DNA from: Kitasatospora sp. CB01950
Lineage (GTDB): Bacteria > Actinomycetota > Actinomycetes > Streptomycetales > Streptomycetaceae
Length of the DNA stretch: 43,692 bases
NCBI RefSeq assembly: GCF_001905465.1
Contig: NZ_LISX01000024.1
Coordinates: 50,701 to 94,392, forward strand
Reading direction: 5' to 3'
The first letter of the stretch is position 1. Every line of letters starts with the position of its first letter. The notes under the pieces were generated by a model that saw only the letters and a list, made by a program, of their open reading frames with translations, searched no databases and was not told where the DNA came from. Shown here piece after piece: positions 5,892 to 14,159 of the stretch. Made by a program: the position numbers and the translations under genes.

Positions 5892-8789
5892 TCACAGCGG
5901 TGGGAGGCCGGCCCGCCGGTCGGTGACCAGGGCCCGCCACCTGCTGCGCACCGCCCGCTCGTCTTCGAGCCAGCGCACGTCCGAGGAGGTGTCGGAGTGC
6001 TGGCCGGCCATGAAGCGGGCGATGTCGAGGTAGTAGCGGTGGTCGCCTTCCGCGGTGATCTCCCGGAGCCGGGCGAGTGCGTCGTCGGTGCCGTTCTGGT
6101 CGCCGGTGACGGCGTGGTGGAAGGTGAAGGCGAGCTCGACGGCGGCTCGGGCGGCGCCGATGCCGGCGTTGCCGGTGTCGGCGCGCAGTTGGAGCGCGGG
6201 GCGTTCGAAGGCGTCGGTGCCGGCAACGCGGATGAGCGCCGCGGTGGCGACGGTGAAGGTGGTGGCGGTCAGGGTGAGGCCGTTCAGGAGCTGGGTGGCG
6301 AGGTCGATTTCGTCGTCCGCGGCGGCGGGGTCGGTGAAGGCGAGGGTGAAGGCGCGCTGGGCCTGGCTGGTGGCCCGCTCCCCGGCGATCGCGTGCTGCT
6401 CGGCTTCGGTGCGGGCACGCAGGTAATGGTCGGCGGCCCGGTCGAGGAGGGCGTGGGGCCAGTGGATGTCGCCGAGGACCCGCTGCTCGCGGCCCTTCCA
6501 GCCGAGGTGCTGGGCGGCTTGGTGTGCGGCGGGGAAGTCGCCGGCGAGGCGCAGGAGGTGGACCAGGCCGCGGCGGGCGGCGGGGGCGAGGCGGCTGGTG
6601 CTGTCCGCGACGGTCTGCATGCCGTGGCGGGAGCCGGCGCGGTGGCCGAGGTCGCGTTGGGCCTTGGCGAGGTAGTAGAGGGCCATCAGGTGCAGGTCCT
6701 CGGGCAGGAGGCGGCTGTCCACGACGGCGGCCAGGCGCTGGACGGTGCGGGCGCGGTGTTCCTGCTGGCGGCGGGTGAGCGCGGAGAGCGTCTCGACGAG
6801 CATGTCGGCCGGCGTCGTGGCGGGCGCCGCACCGCTTCGGTCGGCCTCGGGCCCGGCAGCGCTCCGGGACGGCGCCGGGGAGGGCGGGGCGAGGGGCTCC
6901 CACACGGAGTCGCCGATGTAGGCCCAGGCGGCGTCGGTGAGCCAGCCGAGGTCGAGGCGGTGGTCGCGGGCCAGACGTAGGCCCTGGCGCAGGCACGCGA
7001 CGAGCACCACCCGGCCGGCCGCGCCCGCACCGGGGTTCGCTCCCGGACCTGCGGCCGGACCCGCGGTGCTGTTGGTCCAGCGGTCGCCGATCGCGGTGAA
7101 GGCGCGCTGGGCGGCGACGTGCCAGTCCTGTTCGCTCCAGCTGTCATCGGTGCGGTCGTCGGCGTGGCGCAGGGTTGATCGGACCACGCCGTGGAGGTGG
7201 TAGGGCCACAGCCCGGCCGGGTGTTCCAGGACCAGAGGCCGCTCCACCAGGCGGCGAGCCGGGGCTTCGCGGGGCAGGCCGGCGGCCGCGGTCGCGAGAG
7301 GGATGTCGAAGGCGTCCAGCAGGCAGGCAGCGCGCAGGACGTGGCGTTCGGGTTCGGTGAGGTCCTGCATGGTGCGGGCGAGCAGCGCCGGGAAGTCGTG
7401 GTCGACGTCGGCCGGCTCGGGGGTGCGGGTGCGGCGGATCTCGAGGAAGCGCTGGACGGCGAGGTCGAGGTACAGCGGAAGGCCGTGGGAGCGCTCCGCG
7501 ATGACGGCGCGCAGTTCGGGTTCGATGAGGGGCCGGCCGTCGGTGTGGGCGAGGCGGCGGGCGAGGTAGTCGTCGCGGTCCTCAGGGCTGAAGTCGCCGA
7601 TCAGCACCTGCCGGTCGGCGTCGGCCGCCTGGGCGTCGTCCTCGGTGCCGGCGGTGCCGCTCCGGTCGACGTCGTTCGCCGCGCCGGCAGCGTCCTCGGC
7701 GCCGACCGCGTTGCCCGAGTCGCTGCTCGCCGCTGCCCTGTTGCTGCCGGTGTGCCCGGAGGAGGCGTCGGTGCGGGGGGCGGCCGGGGCGGTGCGGGGG
7801 TTGGGGAGGTGCGCGGCGAGCTGTGGCCATGCCGCGGGGCCGGTGTAGTCGAGCTGCCCCTGCAGCGCCGGGTCGGCCCACTGCAGCCGGCTGCGGCCGG
7901 TGATGACGAACAGGGCGTTCGGCATCAGCCACACCACCCGCTGGACCAGGCGTTCCAGGTCGCGGTGGGTGCGGTCGCCGACGTCCTCGAAGGTGTCCAG
8001 CAGCACGATCGGCGCGACCTTCTTCTTCTCCGGGAGCCGGTCGAGCTCGTAGGCGAGCAGGTGCGGGTAGAACGACAGCGCGTCCAGGTCCGGCTCCGCC
8101 TCCAGCAGGTCGGCGAGCCTGGGGCACCCGGCGAGCGCCCGCGCGGCGGTGCGGCGCTCTCGCACCGCCCGCACCACCGCGGTGGTGACCTGTCCGACCG
8201 CCGATCCCACCGCCCCGGGCAGGGCCAGCTCCTCCGCGGCCTTCGACAGCGCCCCCTGCACCTGGCCGGGCAGCGCCTTCGCCAGCCGGTGCACCAGACC
8301 GGCCCGCCGCAGGTACTCCTCCAGGCTCTCCCCGGGGTGGTTGTGCCCCCAGTAGCGCAGCAGCGCCAGGTCGAACGCCGGCATCGCCCGGTCCAGGCCG
8401 GCGAACGCCATGCGCAGCGTCAGCACCAGGCGCTCGAAGTCCACGCCCGCCGATCGCGCCAGGTCGATCCGCACCGGCAGCAGCACCGGCGACGTCGGCC
8501 ACGACGGCTCACCCCACTGCGCCGGCCGCCCCGGCGCCCCGCCGAGTGCGGCCTCCACCTTCCGCGACAGCGTCGACTTCCCGATCCCGCCGATCCCGTG
8601 GAACACCAGCACGTTGCGCCGGGCCGTCTCCAGGTCCTGCACGTCGAAGCCCGGATCCGAGATCCGCCGCAGATGCTCCGAGACCGCGGCGGCGACCTGC
8701 GCCCACTGCCGCTCCCGGTTGGTGAACGCCTCGTCCGTGCCCACCCGGTCGTTCGATCCGAACAGCGCCCGCAGATCCCGCCCCGCCAC
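5892..8789 (-). CDS. NB-ARC/STAND-type ATPase with TPR-like C-terminus
   Basis: A 965-residue protein with GTG start at 8789. Residues 65-73 (GIGGIGKST) are the Walker A loop and 261-266 (IVLLDT) the Walker B strand; FVITGRSRLQW near 294-304 fits the sensor 1 region of NB-ARC ATPases. A disordered Ala/Ser/Asp linker (about 325-395) splits the nucleotide-binding half. Residues ~600-965 are helical repeats of TPR/sensor type. STAND proteins oligomerise when the repeats sense a ligand; many act in bacterial immunity or as regulators. No recognisable N-terminal effector is present, only ~25 residues before the ATPase. It is divergent from a Ser/Thr kinase; a relic of a second copy of its start lies beyond that kinase. 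Confidence 0.8.
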   Translation of the reverse strand: MAGRDLRALFGSNDRVGTDEAFTNRERQWAQVAAAVSEHLRRISDPGFDVQDLETARRNVLVFHGIGGIGKSTLSRKVEAALGGAPGRPAQWGEPSWPTSPVLLPVRIDLARSAGVDFERLVLTLRMAFAGLDRAMPAFDLALLRYWGHNHPGESLEEYLRRAGLVHRLAKALPGQVQGALSKAAEELALPGAVGSAVGQVTTAVVRAVRERRTAARALAGCPRLADLLEAEPDLDALSFYPHLLAYELDRLPEKKKVAPIVLLDTFEDVGDRTHRDLERLVQRVVWLMPNALFVITGRSRLQWADPALQGQLDYTGPAAWPQLAAHLPNPRTAPAAPRTDASSGHTGSNRAAASSDSGNAVGAEDAAGAANDVDRSGTAGTEDDAQAADADRQVLIGDFSPEDRDDYLARRLAHTDGRPLIEPELRAVIAERSHGLPLYLDLAVQRFLEIRRTRTPEPADVDHDFPALLARTMQDLTEPERHVLRAACLLDAFDIPLATAAAGLPREAPARRLVERPLVLEHPAGLWPYHLHGVVRSTLRHADDRTDDSWSEQDWHVAAQRAFTAIGDRWTNSTAGPAAGPGANPGAGAAGRVVLVACLRQGLRLARDHRLDLGWLTDAAWAYIGDSVWEPLAPPSPAPSRSAAGPEADRSGAAPATTPADMLVETLSALTRRQQEHRARTVQRLAAVVDSRLLPEDLHLMALYYLAKAQRDLGHRAGSRHGMQTVADSTSRLAPAARRGLVHLLRLAGDFPAAHQAAQHLGWKGREQRVLGDIHWPHALLDRAADHYLRARTEAEQHAIAGERATSQAQRAFTLAFTDPAAADDEIDLATQLLNGLTLTATTFTVATAALIRVAGTDAFERPALQLRADTGNAGIGAARAAVELAFTFHHAVTGDQNGTDDALARLREITAEGDHRYYLDIARFMAGQHSDTSSDVRWLEDERAVRSRWRALVTDRRAGLPPL

Positions 8790-8828
8790 AACCCGCCCCC
8801 TCCGACAACGACCTGATCGGTCATCAAC
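8758..8828. repeat. Direct repeat flanking the kinase, copy 1
   Basis: This ~70-bp segment covers the first codons and leader of the STAND gene. A copy with one gap and about ten changes lies at 10364-10432 in the same orientation, so the kinase gene is bracketed by direct repeats. Confidence 0.75.
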
Positions 8829-8984
8829 CTACGCGCCCGAAGCGCGCTGGGAGATCAGTGGCCGGGTTCTCCGCCCGCCGTCCTCCGGGGCTGTACCCGG
8901 CTGCCTCGGCGGCACTCCGGCGGAGGGGCGCTCGAAAGTTCCAATCGCCCAATTGCTCAACGGCTGCTGCCTATTCTGCTGTTC

Positions 8985-10262
8985 ATGACATCGACAGCGG
9001 GGGATCTGGTCGGCGGCAGGTACCGGTTGGTTGAGACGATTGGCGAGGGCGGGATGGGGAGGGTTTGGCGGGGCCGCGATGATCTGCTTCAGCGGGACGT
9101 CGCGATCAAAGAGCTGACTGTTCCCGGGAATTTGACGGCCCACGAGCGGGACCGCCTGGTCGTGCGCGTGATCAGGGAAGCGAGAGCGGCCGCCCGGCTC
9201 AGCCATCCGGGGATCGTGACGGTGCACGACGTCGTGCAGCACCGGGGCGCACCGATGATCGTGATGGAACTCGTCCGCGGCCGTTCGCTGAGTGCTGTTC
9301 TCCGAGACGAGGGCCCGCTGGCCGGAGAACGCGTGGCGGCCATAGGCACGGCCGTGGCAGACGCCCTGGCTGTGGCCCATGCCGAAGGCATCGTGCACCG
9401 CGACCTCAAACCGGACAACATCCTGATCGACGGCAACCGGGTCGTCGTCACCGACTTCGGCATTGCGAGCATGGCCGATGCCACGATGCTCACCAGCGAG
9501 GGGGTGGTGCTGGGGACGCCGGCGTACATGTCGCCGGAGCAGATCGAGGGCCGGCACCTCACCACCGCCACAGATCTGTGGTCGCTGGGCGTCACCCTGT
9601 ACGTCGCGGTCGAGGGCGAGCTGCCGTTCAGCGCTCCGTCCCTCGGATCGCTCTTCGCCGCTGTCCTGACCCAGGAGCCACGCCCTGCGCACAGGGCCGG
9701 TGCACTGTGGCCGGGGCTGTCGGCGCTGCTGCGGAAGGATCCGGTCGAGCGTGCCGCGGCTGAACAGGTCGCAGGACTGCTGCAGGCCGATGAGGCCGTC
9801 ATGCGGAAGGAACTGCTCACCAGGGTGGCCACCACGGCCAACGCCATGGTGGAGCTGCGGCGGGCCCGGAGCGTTCAGCGGCGGGCGAAGGCCCCCGAGC
9901 AACGATCGGCAGGCAGCCCCGAGCCCGACGCCGATACGGACGCTCCGGTGACACCTGCCGAGGTGTCACCGGAGCGTCCGTTGACACCTGACGAGGTGTC
10001 CTGGGCGGCGGTCGCGGCAATTGCGGGCCTCGGTATCCTGACCGGCCTGTTTATCTGGAGGTTGAACACGCCGGATGCTCCTGCTGCCTTCCTCTGGATC
10101 TTGGCCCTATTTGGCCTCTTCGGATCGGGCATAGTCGGTAGGGGGCTGGAGGATGTCCTGCGGAGCTGGCGGTCGAACAGCGATGCGAAATGGATGGGAA
10201 GGATCATTCACGGCATTACTTTCGCGATCTTCCTGATCCTCATACTGCGTTCAAAGCACTGA
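8985..10262 (+). CDS. Membrane-anchored Ser/Thr protein kinase
   Basis: A 425-residue Hanks-type kinase starting at ATG 8985. The glycine loop GEGGMGRVW is at residues 20-28, the ATP-binding Lys at 42, the catalytic HRDLKPDN at 138-145, DFG at 157-159 and the APE-equivalent SPEQ at 183-186, so it should be active. After a linker (295-338) come three predicted membrane helices (about 340-358, 367-384, 406-421) instead of PASTA or sensor domains; the kinase domain faces the cytoplasm. It is divergent from the STAND gene 195 bp away and may share its control. The linker DNA contains a perfect inverted repeat with 21-bp arms. Confidence 0.9.
   Translation: MTSTAGDLVGGRYRLVETIGEGGMGRVWRGRDDLLQRDVAIKELTVPGNLTAHERDRLVVRVIREARAAARLSHPGIVTVHDVVQHRGAPMIVMELVRGRSLSAVLRDEGPLAGERVAAIGTAVADALAVAHAEGIVHRDLKPDNILIDGNRVVVTDFGIASMADATMLTSEGVVLGTPAYMSPEQIEGRHLTTATDLWSLGVTLYVAVEGELPFSAPSLGSLFAAVLTQEPRPAHRAGALWPGLSALLRKDPVERAAAEQVAGLLQADEAVMRKELLTRVATTANAMVELRRARSVQRRAKAPEQRSAGSPEPDADTDAPVTPAEVSPERPLTPDEVSWAAVAAIAGLGILTGLFIWRLNTPDAPAAFLWILALFGLFGSGIVGRGLEDVLRSWRSNSDAKWMGRIIHGITFAIFLILILRSKH
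9936..9981. repeat. Perfect inverted repeat inside the kinase gene
   Basis: Two 21-bp arms (9936-9956 and 9961-9981) are exact reverse complements around the 4-base loop GCCG. A second shorter one follows at 9983-10000: GACACCT, loop GACG, AGGTGTC. Both lie in the stretch encoding the linker between kinase domain and membrane helices, where protein constraint is low. The mRNA would form a very stable stem-loop in mid-gene. Confidence 0.9.
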
Positions 10263-10363
10263 CGAATCCCTTGGGCAGGACTCTGGTTCTGCGGGCCGTC
10301 CCCGCTTCCTGCGGACCTTCCCGAAGGCCGCTCCAGGAGCCACCTGTGAGATCGATTGTTCAC

Positions 10364-10432
10364 CCGAACAGCGCCCGCAGATCTCGCTCTGCCGCAACCC
10401 GCCCTCCGGCAACGGCCTGACCGGGCATCAAC
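10364..10432 (-). pseudogene. Relic of a second STAND gene start
   Basis: On the minus strand this segment encodes AAERDLRALFG followed by a stop, against AGRDLRALFG at the start of the STAND protein, and its leader also matches. The start codon of the intact copy (GTG) is GCG here. It shows that a second STAND start once lay on the far side of the kinase, so the pair was duplicated or rearranged. No other gene is seen between 10263 and 10487. Confidence 0.7.
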
Positions 10433-10487
10433 TACTCCTCGCCGGGGAGGACGACGGGCAGTCGGGCCGGCCCTGCTTTCGGCCGGG

Positions 10488-11510
10488 TCAGCGCCGGGAC
10501 GGGATTCGCGGAAGTGGCTGGCGTTTGCCGAACGCGCACACCGTCCGCACGAACCTGGGGAGGCTGGAGCCGGGGCGGAAGTAGACGTGTCGGACGGCGG
10601 CCTGGATCTGGACCGTGTTGAGCGCGTCGACCTCGTCGCGCGGGATGCGTCGGACCTCTGACGTCGGGCCGCCGATGGCGATCAGGTGCTGGGGGCCGAC
10701 CGGCAGGACAGCGGTGTGGGCGTTGCCGAGCGGTACGCCGAAGACACCCTGGGTGGGGACGTTGGTGTAGGCGAACGTGATGGCGGGACTGTCGCCGATG
10801 AGGAACTCGCCCTCCGCCGCGACGAGGACGTTCACGGAGTGCGGGGCAAGGATCTCGCGTGCGCGGTGGAAGCGTTCCTCGATCGCGGTCCGCAGCACGG
10901 CGCCGCTGTCGACCAGGTGCTGCGACGTCTCCATGAACCGGCGGGCGAAGTACTCGGCGGCCGCCTGTGTGCCGGGGTAGATGCCGCACTCGGCCACGGC
11001 GGCGGCATCGAGCCTGCTCCGGTCCTCCCCCAGCAGCCGGCGAAGGCCGGCGTCGTAGGTCTCCTTCCAGGCCTTGTCGTGGACTTCGCGGAAGCGCAGG
11101 CTGCGGATGAAGTGCAGAGCGACGGTGTCGCGCAGCGTTCCCGCGACCTCGCGGTCGCCGAGCGCCGCCGGGTCGTCGAGGACGGCGAACGCCTCTCCCA
11201 TGCGCTGTTCGGTCGCGTTCCACAGTTCCTCCAGGGAACCGGAGGCGAAGGCGACGAAGTCCCTCTCGAAGCCGAGGGCTTTCGTCCCCTTGTCCTTGCA
11301 GTGCCGCTCCGGGTGGTGGAGGTCCAGCCAACTCACCAGGTTCCCCGTGCTGCCCCGACCGGGGGCAGCGAATCGCCGCAGCAGCACCTGCGAGACCACA
11401 TGCTGCCGCGAGACCGGCTTGTTCGGCTCGGCCTCGAGCTCGCGTATGTGCGCCAAGAGCTCCTGGGCGTCGGAGCGCCCCGGTGCGGGAGGGGCGGGGA
11501 ACTGATCCAT
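10488..11510 (-). CDS. DUF4238 domain-containing protein
   Basis: A 340-residue protein; ATG at 11510 is chosen because upstream codons lack conserved features. The N-terminal SRQHVVSQVLLRRFA followed by a WLD motif and the later IGDSPAITFAY match the DUF4238 family, whose (Q)HxVxxxxLRxF motif with conserved His may mark a nuclease-like fold. Function is unknown; members are common on plasmids and in phage-defence neighbourhoods. It follows the STAND/kinase pair and points toward it. No membrane segment. Confidence 0.75.
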   Translation of the reverse strand: MDQFPAPPAPGRSDAQELLAHIRELEAEPNKPVSRQHVVSQVLLRRFAAPGRGSTGNLVSWLDLHHPERHCKDKGTKALGFERDFVAFASGSLEELWNATEQRMGEAFAVLDDPAALGDREVAGTLRDTVALHFIRSLRFREVHDKAWKETYDAGLRRLLGEDRSRLDAAAVAECGIYPGTQAAAEYFARRFMETSQHLVDSGAVLRTAIEERFHRAREILAPHSVNVLVAAEGEFLIGDSPAITFAYTNVPTQGVFGVPLGNAHTAVLPVGPQHLIAIGGPTSEVRRIPRDEVDALNTVQIQAAVRHVYFRPGSSLPRFVRTVCAFGKRQPLPRIPSRR

Positions 11511-11658
11511 CGTCCGATGCTGCCAGTGACGGCTGTCACCGCCAACCGGTTTGACGTCTCGACCGTTCTGCGGCAGCCCGGGGCGGCAGTGCGCCCGTAG
11601 GCTCGCTGCTGCGCCGGAAGGGCCGGCGAAGCTCGACCGACAGCAAGGTGGTCTTCCC

Positions 11659-11964
11659 GTGCACGATCCTGACCAGCCCGCCCCCCACACCGGTGACGCC
11701 GGGTCCTCGGATCCGGGCGCGGTCGACGCGGTCGCGGTCGGCCGGGTCGCGGAGAAGATCGAGGAGATGGCCGCCCTGCTGACCCGGCGTCTCTTCGACG
11801 AGCGGCGCCGCCCCGGCGCGGATAGCACCCTGGTCGAGCGCCTGCTCGCCGAACGGGCCGCCTGCGCGGCGGACCGCGCCGGGCTGGTGGACGCGGACGC
11901 GCGAGAGCTGGCGCGGATCGAGGCCCTCTACGACGCCAAGCTCGCCGAGAACACGGGCCGGTAG
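11659..11964 (+). CDS. Small helical hypothetical protein
   Basis: A 101-residue protein; GTG 11659 is chosen because AAGGTGG lies 7 bases before it. Residues 35-101 are a run of charged helices (VAEKIEEMAALLTRRLFDER and ARELARIEALYDAKLAE). The gene overlaps the 3' end of the convergent zeta-like gene by 37 bp. An antitoxin role is conceivable by position, but the fold does not resemble epsilon antitoxin and the orientation argues against an operon. Confidence 0.5.
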   Translation: MHDPDQPAPHTGDAGSSDPGAVDAVAVGRVAEKIEEMAALLTRRLFDERRRPGADSTLVERLLAERAACAADRAGLVDADARELARIEALYDAKLAENTGR

Positions 11965-13769
11965 AGCCGGACAGGGAGAGCGGCGGGCGCAGCGCAGGCG
12001 AGCCGCCCCGGCCGCAGCCGCTCCGGCAGCAGAGGCACGGCGAGCCGGGTGATCGCGTCGATCTCCCGCCGGTACTGCGGCAGCGCGGCCCGCAGGGCGC
12101 GCTGGCGGCCCAGGAACGCCAGCGCCTCCTGCTCGCTGTAGAGGCGCTGCTGGCCGAGCCGGAAGACGCGCGCCGCACCCACCGGGCCACTCCAGCGGCC
12201 GCCGGGCCCGAGGACGTTGCGGAACGAGGCGCTGCCGTCACGCCTCACGATGCCGAGGTGGTCGACCAGACACCGCTGCTCGGCGAGCCGGACACACGCC
12301 AGCACCGCCGCCAGGCACCGATCGTGGCCGGTGGCGGTGGTGAACCGGCCCGGCCGGACGCCGCCCCGGCTGACCTCGGCGTAGCGCTGGGCGGTGCCCT
12401 GACGGCTGTCGGCGGCGCGCACGTCCAACACCAGCAACTCGACGCGGTACCCGGCCCGCCGCCACAGGGCCGCCGAGTCGGCGAACTCGGCCGCGCCGCC
12501 CGGCGCGATCTCGACCACCGCGTCGCCGCGCCCGTCGCGCACCAGCTGCTCGGCGCGGGCCTGCCACGCCTTGTAGTCCGCGCGGATACGGGCGGAGGCG
12601 GTACGCGGATGCTCGCGCAGCAGCTGGCAGTAGTCCGGGTGGGCGGCCTTGAACATCCCCCCGGAGATCCAGACGGGACGGCGCGAACGCATCGCCCGCA
12701 GCACCGTGACGGCGGCCCCGGTCTTGCCCGCGCCGGGAGCGCCCATCACGAACACCGCCACCGGCCGCTCCTGCGCGGTGATCGGCCCGAGGTCCGGGAC
12801 GATCAGGTTCTCGAAGATCCACTCGTGCTCGTCGGCGGACAACCGGTGGAAGTCCACACCCGGCGGCACGCTCAGCGCCTGCGCCGTGCGGCGCACCGGC
12901 TCGGCCAACGCCGCCGCCCGCTCCACATCCCGCACCACCGCCAGCACCCGGTCCGACGCCAACCGCTCCTCCGCCCGCACCAGCTCCCGCTGCGCACCGG
13001 CCAGCGACCGGCGGAACCGGGCCGTCTCCGCCGCACCCCACCAGCGCCCGCGCTCCGCCTCCACCGCCGCTCCCGCGCCCGGCTGCCGCATCCACCGGCC
13101 GCCCGCGAACTCGTTGGCGTAGAGCACCTCCAGACCGCGCCGCACCACCGCGACGCGGTCCACCAGGCCCTCGGCCTCCAGCACGTCCAGCGTGCGGGCC
13201 AGCTGCCCCGCGCACTCGTCGTGGTTCGCCCACGACACCCACCGCTGCGCCCCGTCCTGGCCGTCCGGGGCGAGGTAGCGGGCCAGCACGCCGAGCTGGC
13301 TGACCGCCAGCGCCACCGCCACCGCCACCACTTCCACCCGGTACCCGGCCGCCCGGTACGCCGCCGCCTGCGCCCTCGCCTCGTCGGCGTCGGCGAACGC
13401 GGTCTCCACCACCACGTCCAGGCCGTGACGGCGGGCATGCCGCTCCACCCCGGCCTGCCAGCGGCGCACGTCCGCCCGCACCCCCGCCCCGGCCGCGCGC
13501 ACGTCGCCCGCCAACAGGGCGGCATAGGCCGGGTGCGCCGTCTTGTACAGGTCGCTGCCGATCCGGACCGCGCCGCCGCGCCGCTCCAGCACCGCGTGCA
13601 GTACATCGCCGATCACGGTCTTGCCGCTGCCGGGAGGCCCGGCGACGAGCACCGCCACCGGCCGCTCCTGCGGCACCGCCCCGGCGGTGGCGGCAGGGAC
13701 GATCACCTCGGCCAGCACCCGGCGGTGCTCCTGCTCGGACAGGACCGGCAGACCATCCCACTCGCTCAA
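11928..13769 (-). CDS. Tandem double zeta-toxin-like kinase
   Basis: A 613-residue protein; TTG 13769 is preferred because AGGAG lies 7 bases upstream. Two zeta-toxin/UDP-GlcNAc-kinase-like units are visible. Unit 1 (about 27-225) has Walker A GPPGSGKT at 44-51, GSDLYKTAHPAY at 71-82 and VVVETAF with Glu 122. Unit 2 (about 318-520) has GAPGAGKT at 343-350, GGMFKAAHPDY and VVE with Glu 420. In unit 2 the Asp expected before the aromatic residue is Gly, so it may not be catalytic. Zeta toxins phosphorylate UDP-sugars and block wall synthesis; no epsilon-type antitoxin is adjacent. It is divergent from the RHH/PIN operon. Confidence 0.8.
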   Translation of the reverse strand: MSEWDGLPVLSEQEHRRVLAEVIVPAATAGAVPQERPVAVLVAGPPGSGKTVIGDVLHAVLERRGGAVRIGSDLYKTAHPAYAALLAGDVRAAGAGVRADVRRWQAGVERHARRHGLDVVVETAFADADEARAQAAAYRAAGYRVEVVAVAVALAVSQLGVLARYLAPDGQDGAQRWVSWANHDECAGQLARTLDVLEAEGLVDRVAVVRRGLEVLYANEFAGGRWMRQPGAGAAVEAERGRWWGAAETARFRRSLAGAQRELVRAEERLASDRVLAVVRDVERAAALAEPVRRTAQALSVPPGVDFHRLSADEHEWIFENLIVPDLGPITAQERPVAVFVMGAPGAGKTGAAVTVLRAMRSRRPVWISGGMFKAAHPDYCQLLREHPRTASARIRADYKAWQARAEQLVRDGRGDAVVEIAPGGAAEFADSAALWRRAGYRVELLVLDVRAADSRQGTAQRYAEVSRGGVRPGRFTTATGHDRCLAAVLACVRLAEQRCLVDHLGIVRRDGSASFRNVLGPGGRWSGPVGAARVFRLGQQRLYSEQEALAFLGRQRALRAALPQYRREIDAITRLAVPLLPERLRPGRLACAAPAALPVRLYRPVFSASLAS

Positions 13770-13846
13770 CCCGCTGCTCCTGTTCGCGGAACCGGCCTGC
13801 CGGGCGGCGGCAGGAGTGGACCGGGTCGGGGCGATCCGGACGCTGC

Positions 13847-13879
13847 TACTGTAGCGGGTACGGGTACGTACCCGTACCC
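13847..13879 (+). promoter_or_regulatory. Promoter region with 24-bp perfect palindrome (likely operator)
   Basis: A perfect palindrome spans 13856-13879; its left half is GGGTACGGGTAC. A possible -10 hexamer TACTGT (13847-13852) touches it, and the antitoxin start is 22 bp downstream after GAGAGGAG. Ribbon-helix-helix antitoxins bind such sites to repress their own operon, so this is the expected operator. It lies in the gap between the divergent zeta-like gene and the antitoxin and could affect both. Confidence 0.7.
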
Positions 13880-13901
13880 ATCTGTCGAGAGGAGCACCGC
13901 T

Positions 13902-14159
13902 ATGGCCGACGCCAACGTGCGCATCCCCACCGAGACCCGAGACCGCCTCGCCCAACTCGCCGCCGGCGAACACATGTCGCTGCGCGCCTACCTGGCCCGC
14001 CTCGCCGACACCCAGCTCACCCCCACCGAACGCGCCGAACGCGCCGAACGGGCCCGCCAGAAGCTGCAGGCCTGGAACGGCTACAACCCGGACGCCGAAC
14101 ACGCCCAGCGCCTCGACGCCGAACTCGACCGCCGCCTCGACCAGGCAGCCGGCCTGTGA
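13902..14159 (+). CDS. Ribbon-helix-helix antitoxin
   Basis: An 85-residue protein from ATG 13902 with a good ribosome binding site. The N-terminal NVRIPTETRDRLAQLA strand-helix followed by MSLRAYLARLAD is a typical RHH DNA-binding fold; the rest (about 45-85) is a charged helix that would wrap the toxin. Its stop overlaps the next start (GTGA at 14156-14159), so toxin and antitoxin are translationally coupled. A 24-bp palindrome in the promoter is its probable operator. Confidence 0.8.
   Translation: MADANVRIPTETRDRLAQLAAGEHMSLRAYLARLADTQLTPTERAERAERARQKLQAWNGYNPDAEHAQRLDAELDRRLDQAAGL

Noticed and set aside
4842..6980. A 712-codon open frame on the plus strand
   Set aside because: Only 5262-5520 shows coding composition and recognisable motifs; from ~5900 on it lies antisense to the STAND gene and reads as Gly/Ala/Arg-rich sequence.
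12258..13900. Long plus-strand open frame opposite the double zeta gene
   Set aside because: Its His/Arg/Pro-rich product is the typical antisense shadow of a GC-rich gene; only the end from 13902 is a real gene.
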